Shown one piece after another: positions 50,352 through 58,137 of a DNA stretch of 64,000 nt (position 1 is the first letter of the stretch; each line of letters opens with the position of its first letter). Source of the stretch: LMUY01 sp965199165 (GTDB taxonomy: Bacteria > Pseudomonadota > Alphaproteobacteria > Acetobacterales > Acetobacteraceae). The notes under the pieces were generated by a model. That model did no database searches and was not told the DNA's origin. It saw only the letters and a program-made list of their open reading frames with translations. Location: assembly GCA_965199165.1 (NCBI GenBank), contig OZ240681.1, positions 3,224,001 to 3,288,000 on the forward strand, read 5' to 3'. Made by a program: the position numbers and the translations under genes.

Positions 50352-51779
50352 ATGACGACCACCGTCATCCGCGGCGTCCACACCACGGTCGCCTGGGACG
50401 GCACGCAGCACGTCACCCTCTCCGGCGCGGATGTCGCCTGGGAGGACGGCACCCTCACCCATGTCGGCCCAGCCTATGCCGGCGACGCCGACGTCGAGAT
50501 CGACGGCAGCCGCCTGATGGTGATGCCCGGCCTGGTGAACATCCACAGCCATCCCTCCTCCGAGCCGATGCTGAAGGGGCTGACGGACGAGGTCGGCACG
50601 CCCGGCCTCTACAACTCCTCGCTCTACGAGTACCTCCCGATCTTCCGTCCGCCGCCGGACGCGGCCGCGGACTGCGCGCGGGTGGCGTTCAGCGAGCTGC
50701 TGCTCTCCGGCGTCACCACGCTGGTCGACCTGTCCATGCCCTACGACTCCTGGCTGGACGTGGCGGGCGAGAGCGGGCTGCGGGTGGTCATGGGGCCGAT
50801 GTTCCGCTCCGCCCGGTGGTTCACCCGCAACGGCCACGTGGTCGAGTACGAGTGGGATGCGCCCGCCGGCGAGCGCGCGATGCAGGACGCGTTCCGCCTG
50901 CTGGACCGGGCGGCGCAGCACCCCTCCGGCCGGCTGAGCGGCATGGTGGTGCCGGCGCAGATCGACACCTGCACGGAGGGCCTGCTGCGCGACAGCCATG
51001 CCGAGGCAGCCCGGCGCGGCCTGACCTGGCAGACCCACGCCGCGCAGTCCGTCAGCGAATTCCACGAGATCACCCGCCGCCACGGCTTCAGCCCGGTCGG
51101 CTGGCTGCACCATCTGGGCGTGCTGTCGGACCGCGCGATCATCGGGCATGCGATCTTCCTGGACGACCATGCCTCGACCCCCTGGCACACCGACGCGGAC
51201 CTGGCGCTGCTGGCGGAGAGGGGCACGGCGGTGGCGCATTGCCCGACAGTGTTCGCCCGGCGCGGCATCACCCTGCGCGACGTGGGGCGGTATCGCCGGG
51301 CCGGGGTGAAGGTCGGCCTCGGCACCGACACCTTCCCGCACAACATGCTCGATGAGATGCGGCTGGCGATGTACCTGGCGCGGACCCAGGCGGTGAACCC
51401 GCGCACGCTCTCGGGCGGCGAGCTGTTCACCATGGCGACGGCTGGCGCTGCGGACATCCTGCGGCGCCCCGATCTCGGTCGGCTGGCGGTGGGATGCCGG
51501 GCGGACCTGGTGCTGGTGGACGTGACCCACCCGGCGATGCGCCCGGCCTATGACCCACTCCGCTCGCTGATCTACGCCGCGGCGGATCGGGCGATCCAGG
51601 CGGTCTATGTCGATGGCTTGAAGGTCGTGGACGGTGGCCGCGTGCTGACGATCGACTATCCAGCCGCAGCGGAAGCGTTGCACGAGGCGCAGCAGCGCAT
51701 GGTGCTCGGCGTGCGGGAACGGGACTGGGCGGGCCGCAGCGTCGGCCAGGTCAGCCCTCCGACTTTTCCGGCCGGGTAG
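50352..51779 (+). CDS. Chlorohydrolase/cytosine-deaminase-like amidohydrolase
   Basis: A 475-residue amidohydrolase; ATG 50352 with GGAGG upstream. HxH in LVNIHSHPSSEP (His65, His67), the third His in WQTHAAQS, then IGHAIFLDD, VAHCPTVFARRG and catalytic Asp in GLGTDTFPHNM. These are the landmarks of the AtzA/TrzN/guanine-deaminase-like group that deaminates or dechlorinates N-heterocycles; the C-terminal part (GRLAVGCRADLVLVD) is the small beta domain. The third-gene position after the importer suggests it acts on the imported compound. Family sure, substrate unknown. Confidence 0.88.
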   Translation: MTTTVIRGVHTTVAWDGTQHVTLSGADVAWEDGTLTHVGPAYAGDADVEIDGSRLMVMPGLVNIHSHPSSEPMLKGLTDEVGTPGLYNSSLYEYLPIFRPPPDAAADCARVAFSELLLSGVTTLVDLSMPYDSWLDVAGESGLRVVMGPMFRSARWFTRNGHVVEYEWDAPAGERAMQDAFRLLDRAAQHPSGRLSGMVVPAQIDTCTEGLLRDSHAEAARRGLTWQTHAAQSVSEFHEITRRHGFSPVGWLHHLGVLSDRAIIGHAIFLDDHASTPWHTDADLALLAERGTAVAHCPTVFARRGITLRDVGRYRRAGVKVGLGTDTFPHNMLDEMRLAMYLARTQAVNPRTLSGGELFTMATAGAADILRRPDLGRLAVGCRADLVLVDVTHPAMRPAYDPLRSLIYAAADRAIQAVYVDGLKVVDGGRVLTIDYPAAAEALHEAQQRMVLGVRERDWAGRSVGQVSPPTFPAG

Positions 51780-51796
51780 CGCCGGACCGTAGGAAG

Positions 51797-51817
51797 CCCT
51801 CTCCGAGAAGGAGAGGG
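51797..51817. repeat. CCCTCTCC palindrome between convergent genes
   Basis: Perfect 8-bp arms CCCTCTCC and GGAGAGGG around GAGAA, located 17 bases after the amidohydrolase stop and 23 bases after the convergent oxidoreductase stop. Same arrangement as the copy at 30703, suggesting bidirectional terminator function. Confidence 0.75.
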
Positions 51818-51840
51818 AGCAGGATAGAAGAGAGGTCGGC

Positions 51841-52812
51841 TCAGCACCGGAGCACGACCCGGTCCCGCGCGCCGGCCAGCACGGCCCGGTAGGCCTCCTT
51901 CGCCTGGGCCAGCGTGAACGTCTGGCCGACCGGGAAGGGCCGCAGGGCGCCGCTCTCGAAGCCAGGCGTCAGCTCGTCCAGGATGGTGGCGCAGGCGGCG
52001 CCGTCCAGGCTCAGCGTGTCGATGCCGTGGAAGCTGTGTTGGCCGCGATAGAAGCGGAAGATGTCGAATGGCACTGCCCGGTCGATGGTGGCGATGAAGA
52101 CCTGCCGGCCGCGCACCGCCAGCGCGTCGTTCGCCGCGGCGAAATACGGGCTGCCCACCGTGTTGAAGACGATATCGGCGCCGCAGCCGCCGGTCGCCTC
52201 GCGCATCACCGCCGCCGGCTCATCCTGGCTTGCGTCGATGATGCGGACCGGCTGGCAGGCGTGGCCGGCATACGGCTCGGCCCGGCGCACGGCGCCGAAC
52301 ACCCGGGCGCCACGCATGCTGGCGATCTGGATCGCGGCTTGCCCGACCTTGCCGTTCGCACCCATCACGAGCACGACCTCGCCCGACCGTGGCAGCCCCA
52401 CGCGGCGCAGCCCTTCATAGGCGGTGACGAAGGGCACGCCGACCGCGCCCGCCTCTTCCAGCGACAGCGCGGCGGGCTTCACCCGCACGTAGCTGCGCGG
52501 CACGACGATGTGGCTGGCATGTGTTCCGTCCCTGCCGATCCCGAGGTCGCCGCTGGAACCCCAGACCTCCCGACCCAGCAGCTCCGCCGGGCCGTCCACC
52601 ACCACGCCGGCCCAGTCGCGCCCCGGCGTGCGCGGCCACACGGCATGCGGCATCGCACCCAGCGCCGCCTTCACGTCCGACGGGTTGACGCCGGCGGCGT
52701 GCACCGCCACCACGACGGTGCCCGGCGGCGCGGCGCCAGGCGCGAACGCCTCCAGCGGCAGGTCGAGTGCCTCGATGTCGGCGGCTTTCTGGATGACGCG
52801 CAGGCGGGGCAT
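51841..52812 (-). CDS. Quinone oxidoreductase-like MDR family enzyme
   Basis: A 323-residue medium-chain dehydrogenase/reductase without catalytic or structural zinc Cys clusters. It has HAAGVNPSDVKAALG at the N-terminal domain, GRDWAGVVVDGP, then the NADPH-binding LVMGANGKVGQAAIQIA and DIVFNTVGSPYFAAAND. This fits NADPH:quinone reductase/enoyl-reductase-like members. ATG 52812 is the only well-placed start. Divergent from the NDUFS4-like gene with 79 bases between. Confidence 0.88.
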   Translation of the reverse strand: MPRLRVIQKAADIEALDLPLEAFAPGAAPPGTVVVAVHAAGVNPSDVKAALGAMPHAVWPRTPGRDWAGVVVDGPAELLGREVWGSSGDLGIGRDGTHASHIVVPRSYVRVKPAALSLEEAGAVGVPFVTAYEGLRRVGLPRSGEVVLVMGANGKVGQAAIQIASMRGARVFGAVRRAEPYAGHACQPVRIIDASQDEPAAVMREATGGCGADIVFNTVGSPYFAAANDALAVRGRQVFIATIDRAVPFDIFRFYRGQHSFHGIDTLSLDGAACATILDELTPGFESGALRPFPVGQTFTLAQAKEAYRAVLAGARDRVVLRC

Positions 52813-52891
52813 GAGGGCACCCTTCGATGGGCATTCAACTTGCCACCACCGGTCCGGCGCCGTAAACCGCGCCCAGCCCGAGGAGTGTGCC

Positions 52892-53200
52892 ATGCGCGTG
52901 CGGATCTTCCAGCGTCCCAAGACCGCGATGCAGTCCGGCGTCGCCGGCACGGAGAACTGGGTGCTGGAGTTCGCGACGAGCCGGCCGGAGGTGAACGATC
53001 CGCTGATGGGCTGGTGGGGCCGTGGCGACACGCGCGGCCAGGTCAAGTTGCGGTTCGACTCGCGCGAGCAGGCGGTCGCCTATGCCGTGGCCAATGGCTT
53101 CGCCTATGACGTGGAAATCCCGCCAGCCCCCGTCAAGCACAAGCCGAAGGTCTATGCCGACAACTTCCGTTTCGGCCGCGCCGAGAACTGGACGCACTGA
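52892..53200 (+). CDS. NDUFS4-like complex I accessory subunit (ETC complex I subunit)
   Basis: A 102-residue protein with GAGGAG before ATG 52892. It reads MRVRIFQRPKTAMQSGVAGT, NWVLEFATSRPEVNDPLMGW and SREQAVAYAVANGFAYDVEI, the signature of the NDUFS4/18-kDa subunit family found in mitochondria and alphaproteobacteria. It ends ADNFRFGRAENWTH. It is an accessory subunit at the peripheral arm of NADH dehydrogenase; nuo genes are not in the window. Confidence 0.93.
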   Translation: MRVRIFQRPKTAMQSGVAGTENWVLEFATSRPEVNDPLMGWWGRGDTRGQVKLRFDSREQAVAYAVANGFAYDVEIPPAPVKHKPKVYADNFRFGRAENWTH

Positions 53201-53218
53201 CGGGTTGGGCGTTGTTCT

Positions 53219-53316
53219 CCCTCTCCTTCTGGGGGAGGGCCGGGGTGAGGGTGCTTTGCCCGAGGCTGTCCCACAGCGTGCCGACCCTCACCCTGCTTTC
53301 TCCCAGCAGGAGAGGG
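53219..53316. repeat. Two-armed CCCTCTCC composite palindrome
   Basis: The left unit at 53219-53239 (CCCTCTCC-TTCT-GGGGGAGGG, imperfect) is followed by CCGGGGTGAGGGTG. The right unit at 53283-53316 begins GACCCTCACCCT and ends TCTCCCAGCAGGAGAGGG. The halves are complementary, giving a 98-bp imperfect inverted repeat of the same design as the copy at 27500. It fills nearly all of the 120-bp convergent gap between the NDUFS4-like gene and the GNAT-MazG gene. Confidence 0.85.
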
Positions 53317-53320
53317 TCCT

Positions 53321-54526
53321 CTAGGCTCGTTCATCCGCCTTCACGGCTTGCCACATCGCCTCCATCGCTTCCAGCCCGGCCTCCTGCGGGGTCGATCCTG
53401 CCGCTGCCAGCCGGGCTTCCACGGCCGCGAACCGCCGGGTGAACTTGGCGTTGGCGGCGTGGAGGCAGGTCTCCGGATCGAGGTCGAGCTTGCGGGCCAG
53501 GTTGGCCAGCACGAACAGCATGTCGCCCACTTCGTCCGCCAGCCGGGCCGGGTCGGCGCCGGGCAGTTCGACGCGCAGTTCCGCCGTCTCCTCCGCCAGC
53601 TTGTCCAGCACGCCCGCCGCGTCCGGCCAGTCGAACCCGACCCGGGCGGCCCGCGCGGTCAGCTTGGCGGCGCGGGTGAGGGCGGGCAGCGCCACCGCCA
53701 CGCCGGCCAGGGCGCCAGCCTGCCTGCGCGCGGCGCGCTCCGCCGACTTGCCGGCCTCCCAGGAATCGGCGGTGACGGCAGCGCCGGCGAACACGTGCGG
53801 GTGGCGACGGATCATCTTGTCGGTGATGCCGCGTGCCACGTCGGCGAAGGCGAAGCGGCCGGCCTCCTCCGCCATCCGGGCATGGTAGACGACTTGGAAC
53901 AGCAGGTCGCCCAACTCATCCGGCAGGGCGGTCCAGTCACGCCGGGCGATGGCGTCGGCGACCTCGTAGGCTTCCTCGACCGTATACGGCGCGATGCTGT
54001 CGAAATCCTGCGCGCGGTCCCAGGGGCAGCCATCCGGCGCACGCAGCCGGGCCATCACGTCCAGCAGGCGCCGCAGTTCGGCTTCCGCCGGCACGATAGG
54101 CTTGGCCATGTCGACGACGCTGAAGCCGGCGCGGCGTGGATGCGGCCGCCGCCCGGTCTCGACGAAGCCACGCTTGGCGTAGATGGCGATGTTCCGCGTC
54201 ATCAGCGCGTTGGTGTAGAGCCGGACTTCCGGCAGGCCCCAGGACGCCGTCATTCGCTCCGCCGCGTCCAGTAGGGTGCGGCCCAACCCGGCGCCGTGCC
54301 GGTCCGGACGCACGGCGACGCTGTAGATCATGGCGTGGTCCGTATGCCGCTCGATCACCAGCACGGCGTCCTCGCCCACCAGCCACACCTCGCCCGCCGC
54401 GATGCGGGGCGCATAGTCCTCCTCCGCCGGGATCGGCAGCATGCCGATGAGCGGCACGTAGCCCTTGTACGCCGCCTGGCTGATCGCCGTGACCAGCGGC
54501 TCGTCGGCGGCGGTTGCCTGGCGCAT
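53321..54526 (-). CDS. GNAT acetyltransferase-MazG NTP pyrophosphohydrolase fusion
   Basis: A 401-residue single reading frame from ATG 54526, overlapping the stop of the upstream dehydrogenase gene (ATGA). Residues 1-143 are a GNAT acetyltransferase (MRQATAADEPLVTAISQAAY; acetyl-CoA motif SVAVRPDRHGAGLGRTLL; C-terminal VETGRRPHPRRAGFSVVDM). Residues 144-401 are a full-length MazG with PDGCPWDRAQDFDSIAPYT, the EExxE...ExxD site (YTVEEAYEVADAI, LPDELGDLLFQVV), a second MazG repeat (EETAELRVEL, ADEVGDMLFVLANLARK) and a normal C-terminus. MazG hydrolyses NTPs/dNTPs to NMP and PPi. An internal ATG at the domain junction (MAKPIV) could also give free MazG. No stop or frameshift separates the domains. 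Confidence 0.88.
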   Translation of the reverse strand: MRQATAADEPLVTAISQAAYKGYVPLIGMLPIPAEEDYAPRIAAGEVWLVGEDAVLVIERHTDHAMIYSVAVRPDRHGAGLGRTLLDAAERMTASWGLPEVRLYTNALMTRNIAIYAKRGFVETGRRPHPRRAGFSVVDMAKPIVPAEAELRRLLDVMARLRAPDGCPWDRAQDFDSIAPYTVEEAYEVADAIARRDWTALPDELGDLLFQVVYHARMAEEAGRFAFADVARGITDKMIRRHPHVFAGAAVTADSWEAGKSAERAARRQAGALAGVAVALPALTRAAKLTARAARVGFDWPDAAGVLDKLAEETAELRVELPGADPARLADEVGDMLFVLANLARKLDLDPETCLHAANAKFTRRFAAVEARLAAAGSTPQEAGLEAMEAMWQAVKADERA

Positions 54527-55599
54527 CACGCGTTGCTGGCCCGGATCGCCTCGCAGACGGCGCGGGTCACCTCCGCGGTCGTGGCCTTGCCGCCGAGGTC
54601 CGGCGTCAGCAGCCCGGTGGCGCACACCTGCTCCACCGCGGCCATCAGCCGCGCCGCGCCCGCCGCCTCGCCCAGGTGGTCCAGCATCATCGCCGCGGTC
54701 CAGAAGCTGCCGACCGGGTTGGCGATGCCCTTGCCGGTGATGTCGAAGGCGGAGCCGTGGATCGGCTCGAACATGGAGGGGAAGCGGCGCTGCGGGTCCA
54801 CGTTGCCGGTGGGCGCGATGCCCAGCGAGCCGGCAAGTGCCGCGGCCAGGTCGCTCAAGATATCGGCATGCAGGTTGGTGGCGACCACGGTGTCGATGCT
54901 GCGCGGCCGGTTCACCATGCGCATGGTCATGGCGTCCACCAGTTCCTTGTCCCAGGTGACGTCCGGGAAGTCGCCGGCCACCAGGGCGGCGACCTCGTCC
55001 CAGAACACCATGCCGTGGCGCTGCGCGTTGGACTTGGTGACCACGGTCAGGTGCTTGCGTGGGCGCGCCCGGGCGGACTGGAAGGCGAAGCGCATGATCC
55101 GCTCCACGCCCACGCGGGTGAAGATGGCCACCTCGGTCGCCACCTCCTCCGGCAGGCCGCGATGCGCCCGGCCGCCATGCCCGGCATACTCGCCCTCGCT
55201 GTTCTCCCGCACGATCAGCCAGTCCAGGTCCCCCGGGCCGGCGTGCCGCAGCGGCGAGGTCACGCCGGGCAGGATACGGGTCGGGCGGACGTTGGCGTAC
55301 TGGTCGAAGCCCTGGCAGATGGGCAGGCGCAGGCCCCAGAGCGTCACGTGGTCGGGGATATCCGGCGCGCCGACGGCACCGAAATAGATCGCGTCCGCAC
55401 TGCGCAGCTGGTCCAGCCCGTCCGCCGGCATCAGCGCGCCGGTGCGGCGGTAGCGTTCGCTGCCCCAGTCGTAGTGGTCGACCGCCAGCGTGAAGCCGCC
55501 GTCGCGGGTGGCCAGCGCGTCCAGCACCTCCAGCCCCGCGCCGATGACCTCCGGCCCGATGCCGTCGGCGGGGATCGCGGCGATGCGGTGTTCACGCAT
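54526..55599 (-). CDS. Tartrate/isopropylmalate dehydrogenase family enzyme
   Basis: A 357-residue beta-decarboxylating dehydrogenase. N-terminal IAAIPADGIGPEVIGAGLEV, substrate region LDWLIVRENSEGEYAGHGGR, catalytic KSNAQRHGMVFWDEV, metal Asp in NLHADILSDLAAAL and NAD-binding SMFEPIHGSAFDITGKGIAN. The ENSEGEY loop followed by AGHGGR resembles tartrate dehydrogenase/D-malate dehydrogenase rather than LeuB. It likely oxidises tartrate or D-malate with NAD. Divergent from an ABC substrate-binding protein gene (82 bases), and coupled to the downstream GNAT-MazG gene. Confidence 0.9.
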   Translation of the reverse strand: MREHRIAAIPADGIGPEVIGAGLEVLDALATRDGGFTLAVDHYDWGSERYRRTGALMPADGLDQLRSADAIYFGAVGAPDIPDHVTLWGLRLPICQGFDQYANVRPTRILPGVTSPLRHAGPGDLDWLIVRENSEGEYAGHGGRAHRGLPEEVATEVAIFTRVGVERIMRFAFQSARARPRKHLTVVTKSNAQRHGMVFWDEVAALVAGDFPDVTWDKELVDAMTMRMVNRPRSIDTVVATNLHADILSDLAAALAGSLGIAPTGNVDPQRRFPSMFEPIHGSAFDITGKGIANPVGSFWTAAMMLDHLGEAAGAARLMAAVEQVCATGLLTPDLGGKATTAEVTRAVCEAIRASNA

Positions 55600-55681
55600 G
55601 ATGTGTGCTCCGGACGGGCGTTCGGTCTAACATCCGGCGCGCGGCTTGCAAGGTCGCGTCGTCCACCGGGAGTGACCGCCA

Positions 55682-57196
55682 ATGATCCGTCCGCTGCTCG
55701 CCTGTCTGCTCGCGGCACTTCCGGTCATGGCCCTGGCGCAGACGGCCCCGGTGACGCTGCGGATCGCCATGCGGGAGGATGCGGACATGCTCGACCCGAC
55801 CCTGGCGCGCTCCTACGTCGGCCGCATCGTGTTCGCCGGGCTGTGCGACAAGCTGTTCGACATCGACGACAAGCTGCAGATCGTGCCGCAACTCGCCACC
55901 GGCTACGAGTGGGCGGACCCGAAGACGCTGGTGATCCACCTGCGCCCGGGCGTGCTGTTCCAGGACGGCACGGCGATGGACGCCGCCGCAGTGAAGTATA
56001 GCCTGGACCGCCACCTCACCATGGCCGGGAGCGCGCGGCGGGCCGAGATCAACGTGATGGACCATGTCGACGTGGTGGACCCGCACACCGTCCGCCTGGT
56101 GTTGAAGGAGCCGTCGGCTCCCTTCCTGTCCCAACTGACGGACCGCGCCGGCATGATCGTCTCCCCCAAGGCCGCGGAGGCCGAGGGCAAGGACTTCGCG
56201 CTGCACCCGGTCTGCGCCGGCCCGATGAAGTTCGTCGAGCGGGTGGCGCAGGACCGCATCGTGCTGGAGCGCTTCGCCGATTACTGGAACAAGGACGCGA
56301 TCCACGTCGACCGCGTGGTCTACCAGCCGATCCCCGACAGCTCCGTCCGGCTGGCCAACCTGCAGGCCGGCAGCGTGGACATCGTCGAGTACGTCGTGCC
56401 GACCGACACGGACACGGTGAAGCGCAACCCGAAGCTGCGCCTGGTCACGTATGACGGGCTGGGTTACGAGGGCATCACCTATAACGTCGGGAACGGGCCG
56501 AAGGCGGACACGCCCATCGGCAAGAGCGCGCTGGTGCGCCAGGCCTTCGACATGTCGATCGACCGCGATGCCCTGATGCAGGTGGTCTACAACGGCATGT
56601 TCCCGCCGGCCGCGCAGGCGGTGCCGCCGGAAAGCCCGTTCTACGACCCGGCGGTCAAGCCGGTGACGCGGGACGTGGACAAGGCGAAGGCGCTGCTGAA
56701 GCAGGCCGGGGTGTCGTTGCCGGTGACGGTGGAACTAATCGCACCCAACAACCCGGACATACGGCAGATGGCGGAGGTGATCCAGTCCATGACCGCCGAG
56801 GCCGGTTTCGACGTGAAGATCACGGCCATGGAGTTCGCCTCCTCGCTGGACAATGCCCAGGCCGGCGGCTTCCAGACCTACCTGCTCGCCTGGTCCGGCC
56901 GGATCGACCCGGACGGCAACCTGTACAGCTTCCTCAGCAGCGAGGCCGGTCCGCAGAACTACGGCAAGTATGCCAATCCGGAGATGGACCGGCTGCTGGA
57001 TGCCGCCCGGCGGGAGACGGAGGTGCAGAAACGCAAGGCGCTCTACGGCCAGATCGCCGTGCTGACGCAGAAGGACCTCCCGATCTCCTACATCTACACG
57101 ACGCGCTACTTCAACGGGCTGTCGGCGAAGGTCTCGGGGTTCAAACCCGTGGCGGACGGGCTGATCCGCCTCCAGGGCATCAGCCTGGCGCCATGA
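55682..57196 (+). CDS. ABC peptide-type substrate-binding protein (family 5), second set
   Basis: A 504-residue periplasmic protein with signal peptide (PLLACLLAALPVMALAQ). Landmarks are LATGYEWADPKTLVIHLRPG, DGTAMDAAAVKYSLDRHL, LVRQAFDMSIDRDALMQVVY and LLAWSGRIDPDGNLYSF. It resembles the first binding protein of the window only in family features. The stop overlaps the start of the following permease gene (ATGA). Ligand unknown; the divergent dehydrogenase hints at an organic acid or its conjugate. Confidence 0.93.
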   Translation: MIRPLLACLLAALPVMALAQTAPVTLRIAMREDADMLDPTLARSYVGRIVFAGLCDKLFDIDDKLQIVPQLATGYEWADPKTLVIHLRPGVLFQDGTAMDAAAVKYSLDRHLTMAGSARRAEINVMDHVDVVDPHTVRLVLKEPSAPFLSQLTDRAGMIVSPKAAEAEGKDFALHPVCAGPMKFVERVAQDRIVLERFADYWNKDAIHVDRVVYQPIPDSSVRLANLQAGSVDIVEYVVPTDTDTVKRNPKLRLVTYDGLGYEGITYNVGNGPKADTPIGKSALVRQAFDMSIDRDALMQVVYNGMFPPAAQAVPPESPFYDPAVKPVTRDVDKAKALLKQAGVSLPVTVELIAPNNPDIRQMAEVIQSMTAEAGFDVKITAMEFASSLDNAQAGGFQTYLLAWSGRIDPDGNLYSFLSSEAGPQNYGKYANPEMDRLLDAARRETEVQKRKALYGQIAVLTQKDLPISYIYTTRYFNGLSAKVSGFKPVADGLIRLQGISLAP

Positions 57197-58137
57197 ACCG
57201 GTTGCGCGGTCGGCTGCTCCAGCTCATCCCGACCCTGCTGCTGGTCAGCGTGCTGGTGTTCGGCCTGCAACAACTGATGCCGGGCGACCCGGCGCTGGTG
57301 CTGGCGGGAGAGGAGGGCGCCAACCCGCAGGTGCTGGCGCAGATACGGGCGGAGCTGTGGCTCGACCGGCCGCTGCCGGTGCAGTACGTGCACTGGCTCG
57401 GCGGCCTGCTGCACGGCGACCTCGGCTACTCCTGGCGCATCCGCCAGCCGGTGGCCAGCCTGGTGCGCGAGAAGCTGCCGGTGACGCTGCAGCTCGGCGT
57501 GATGGCGTTCGCCTTCGCGCTGTTGATCGGCATCCCGGCGGGCGTCGTCTCCGCGGTGAAGCGGGGCACCTGGTGGGACCATGCGGCCAACCTGATCGGG
57601 CTGGGCGGGCTGTCGACGCCGAACTTCTGGCTGGGCATCATGCTGATCCTGCTGGTTTCGGTCGATCTCGGCTGGCTGCCGCCGTCGGGCTACGTGCCGC
57701 TGACGGAGGATTTCTGGCAGTCGATCGCCACCACCATCATGCCGGCCTTCGTGCTGGGCAACGCCACGGCGGCCGTGCTGATGCGGCACGTGCGCAGCGC
57801 GATGCTGACGGCGCTCGACCAGGACTACGTGCGCACCGCCCGCGCCAAGGGCTTGCGCGAGAACCGGGTGGTGATCCGCCACGCGCTGCGCAACGCGTTG
57901 GTGCCGGTGGTGACGCTCGGCGCGCTGGAGCTCGGCACCCTGTTCTCCGGCGCGGTGCTGACGGAGCAGGTGTTCAGCATCCCCGGCTTCGGCAAGCTGG
58001 TGGTGGACGCCGTGTTCAACCGCGACTACCCGGTGGTGCAGGGCGTCGTGATGGTGACGGCGACGCTCTACATCCTGCTGAACCTGTTGGCGGACGTGCT
58101 CTACGTGCTGGTCAATCCCCGGCTGCGCGTCGCGTGA
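57193..58137 (+). CDS. ABC peptide-type permease (DppB-like), second set
   Basis: A 314-residue permease: LLQLIPTLLLVSVLVFGLQQ at the N-terminus, LMPGDPALVLAG, and the EAA loop DYVRTARAKGLRENRVVIRH with ALRNALVPVV. Coupled by overlaps to the binding protein upstream and the second permease downstream (GTGA). Confidence 0.93.
   Translation: MNRLRGRLLQLIPTLLLVSVLVFGLQQLMPGDPALVLAGEEGANPQVLAQIRAELWLDRPLPVQYVHWLGGLLHGDLGYSWRIRQPVASLVREKLPVTLQLGVMAFAFALLIGIPAGVVSAVKRGTWWDHAANLIGLGGLSTPNFWLGIMLILLVSVDLGWLPPSGYVPLTEDFWQSIATTIMPAFVLGNATAAVLMRHVRSAMLTALDQDYVRTARAKGLRENRVVIRHALRNALVPVVTLGALELGTLFSGAVLTEQVFSIPGFGKLVVDAVFNRDYPVVQGVVMVTATLYILLNLLADVLYVLVNPRLRVA

Noticed and set aside
54070..54110. Separate mazG gene starting at the internal ATG (MAKPIV) rather than a fusion
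   Set aside because: The frame is continuous from the GNAT start with no stop, the upstream ATGA overlap supports initiation at 54526, and the internal ATG lacks a clear ribosome site; an additional internal start is possible but not shown.
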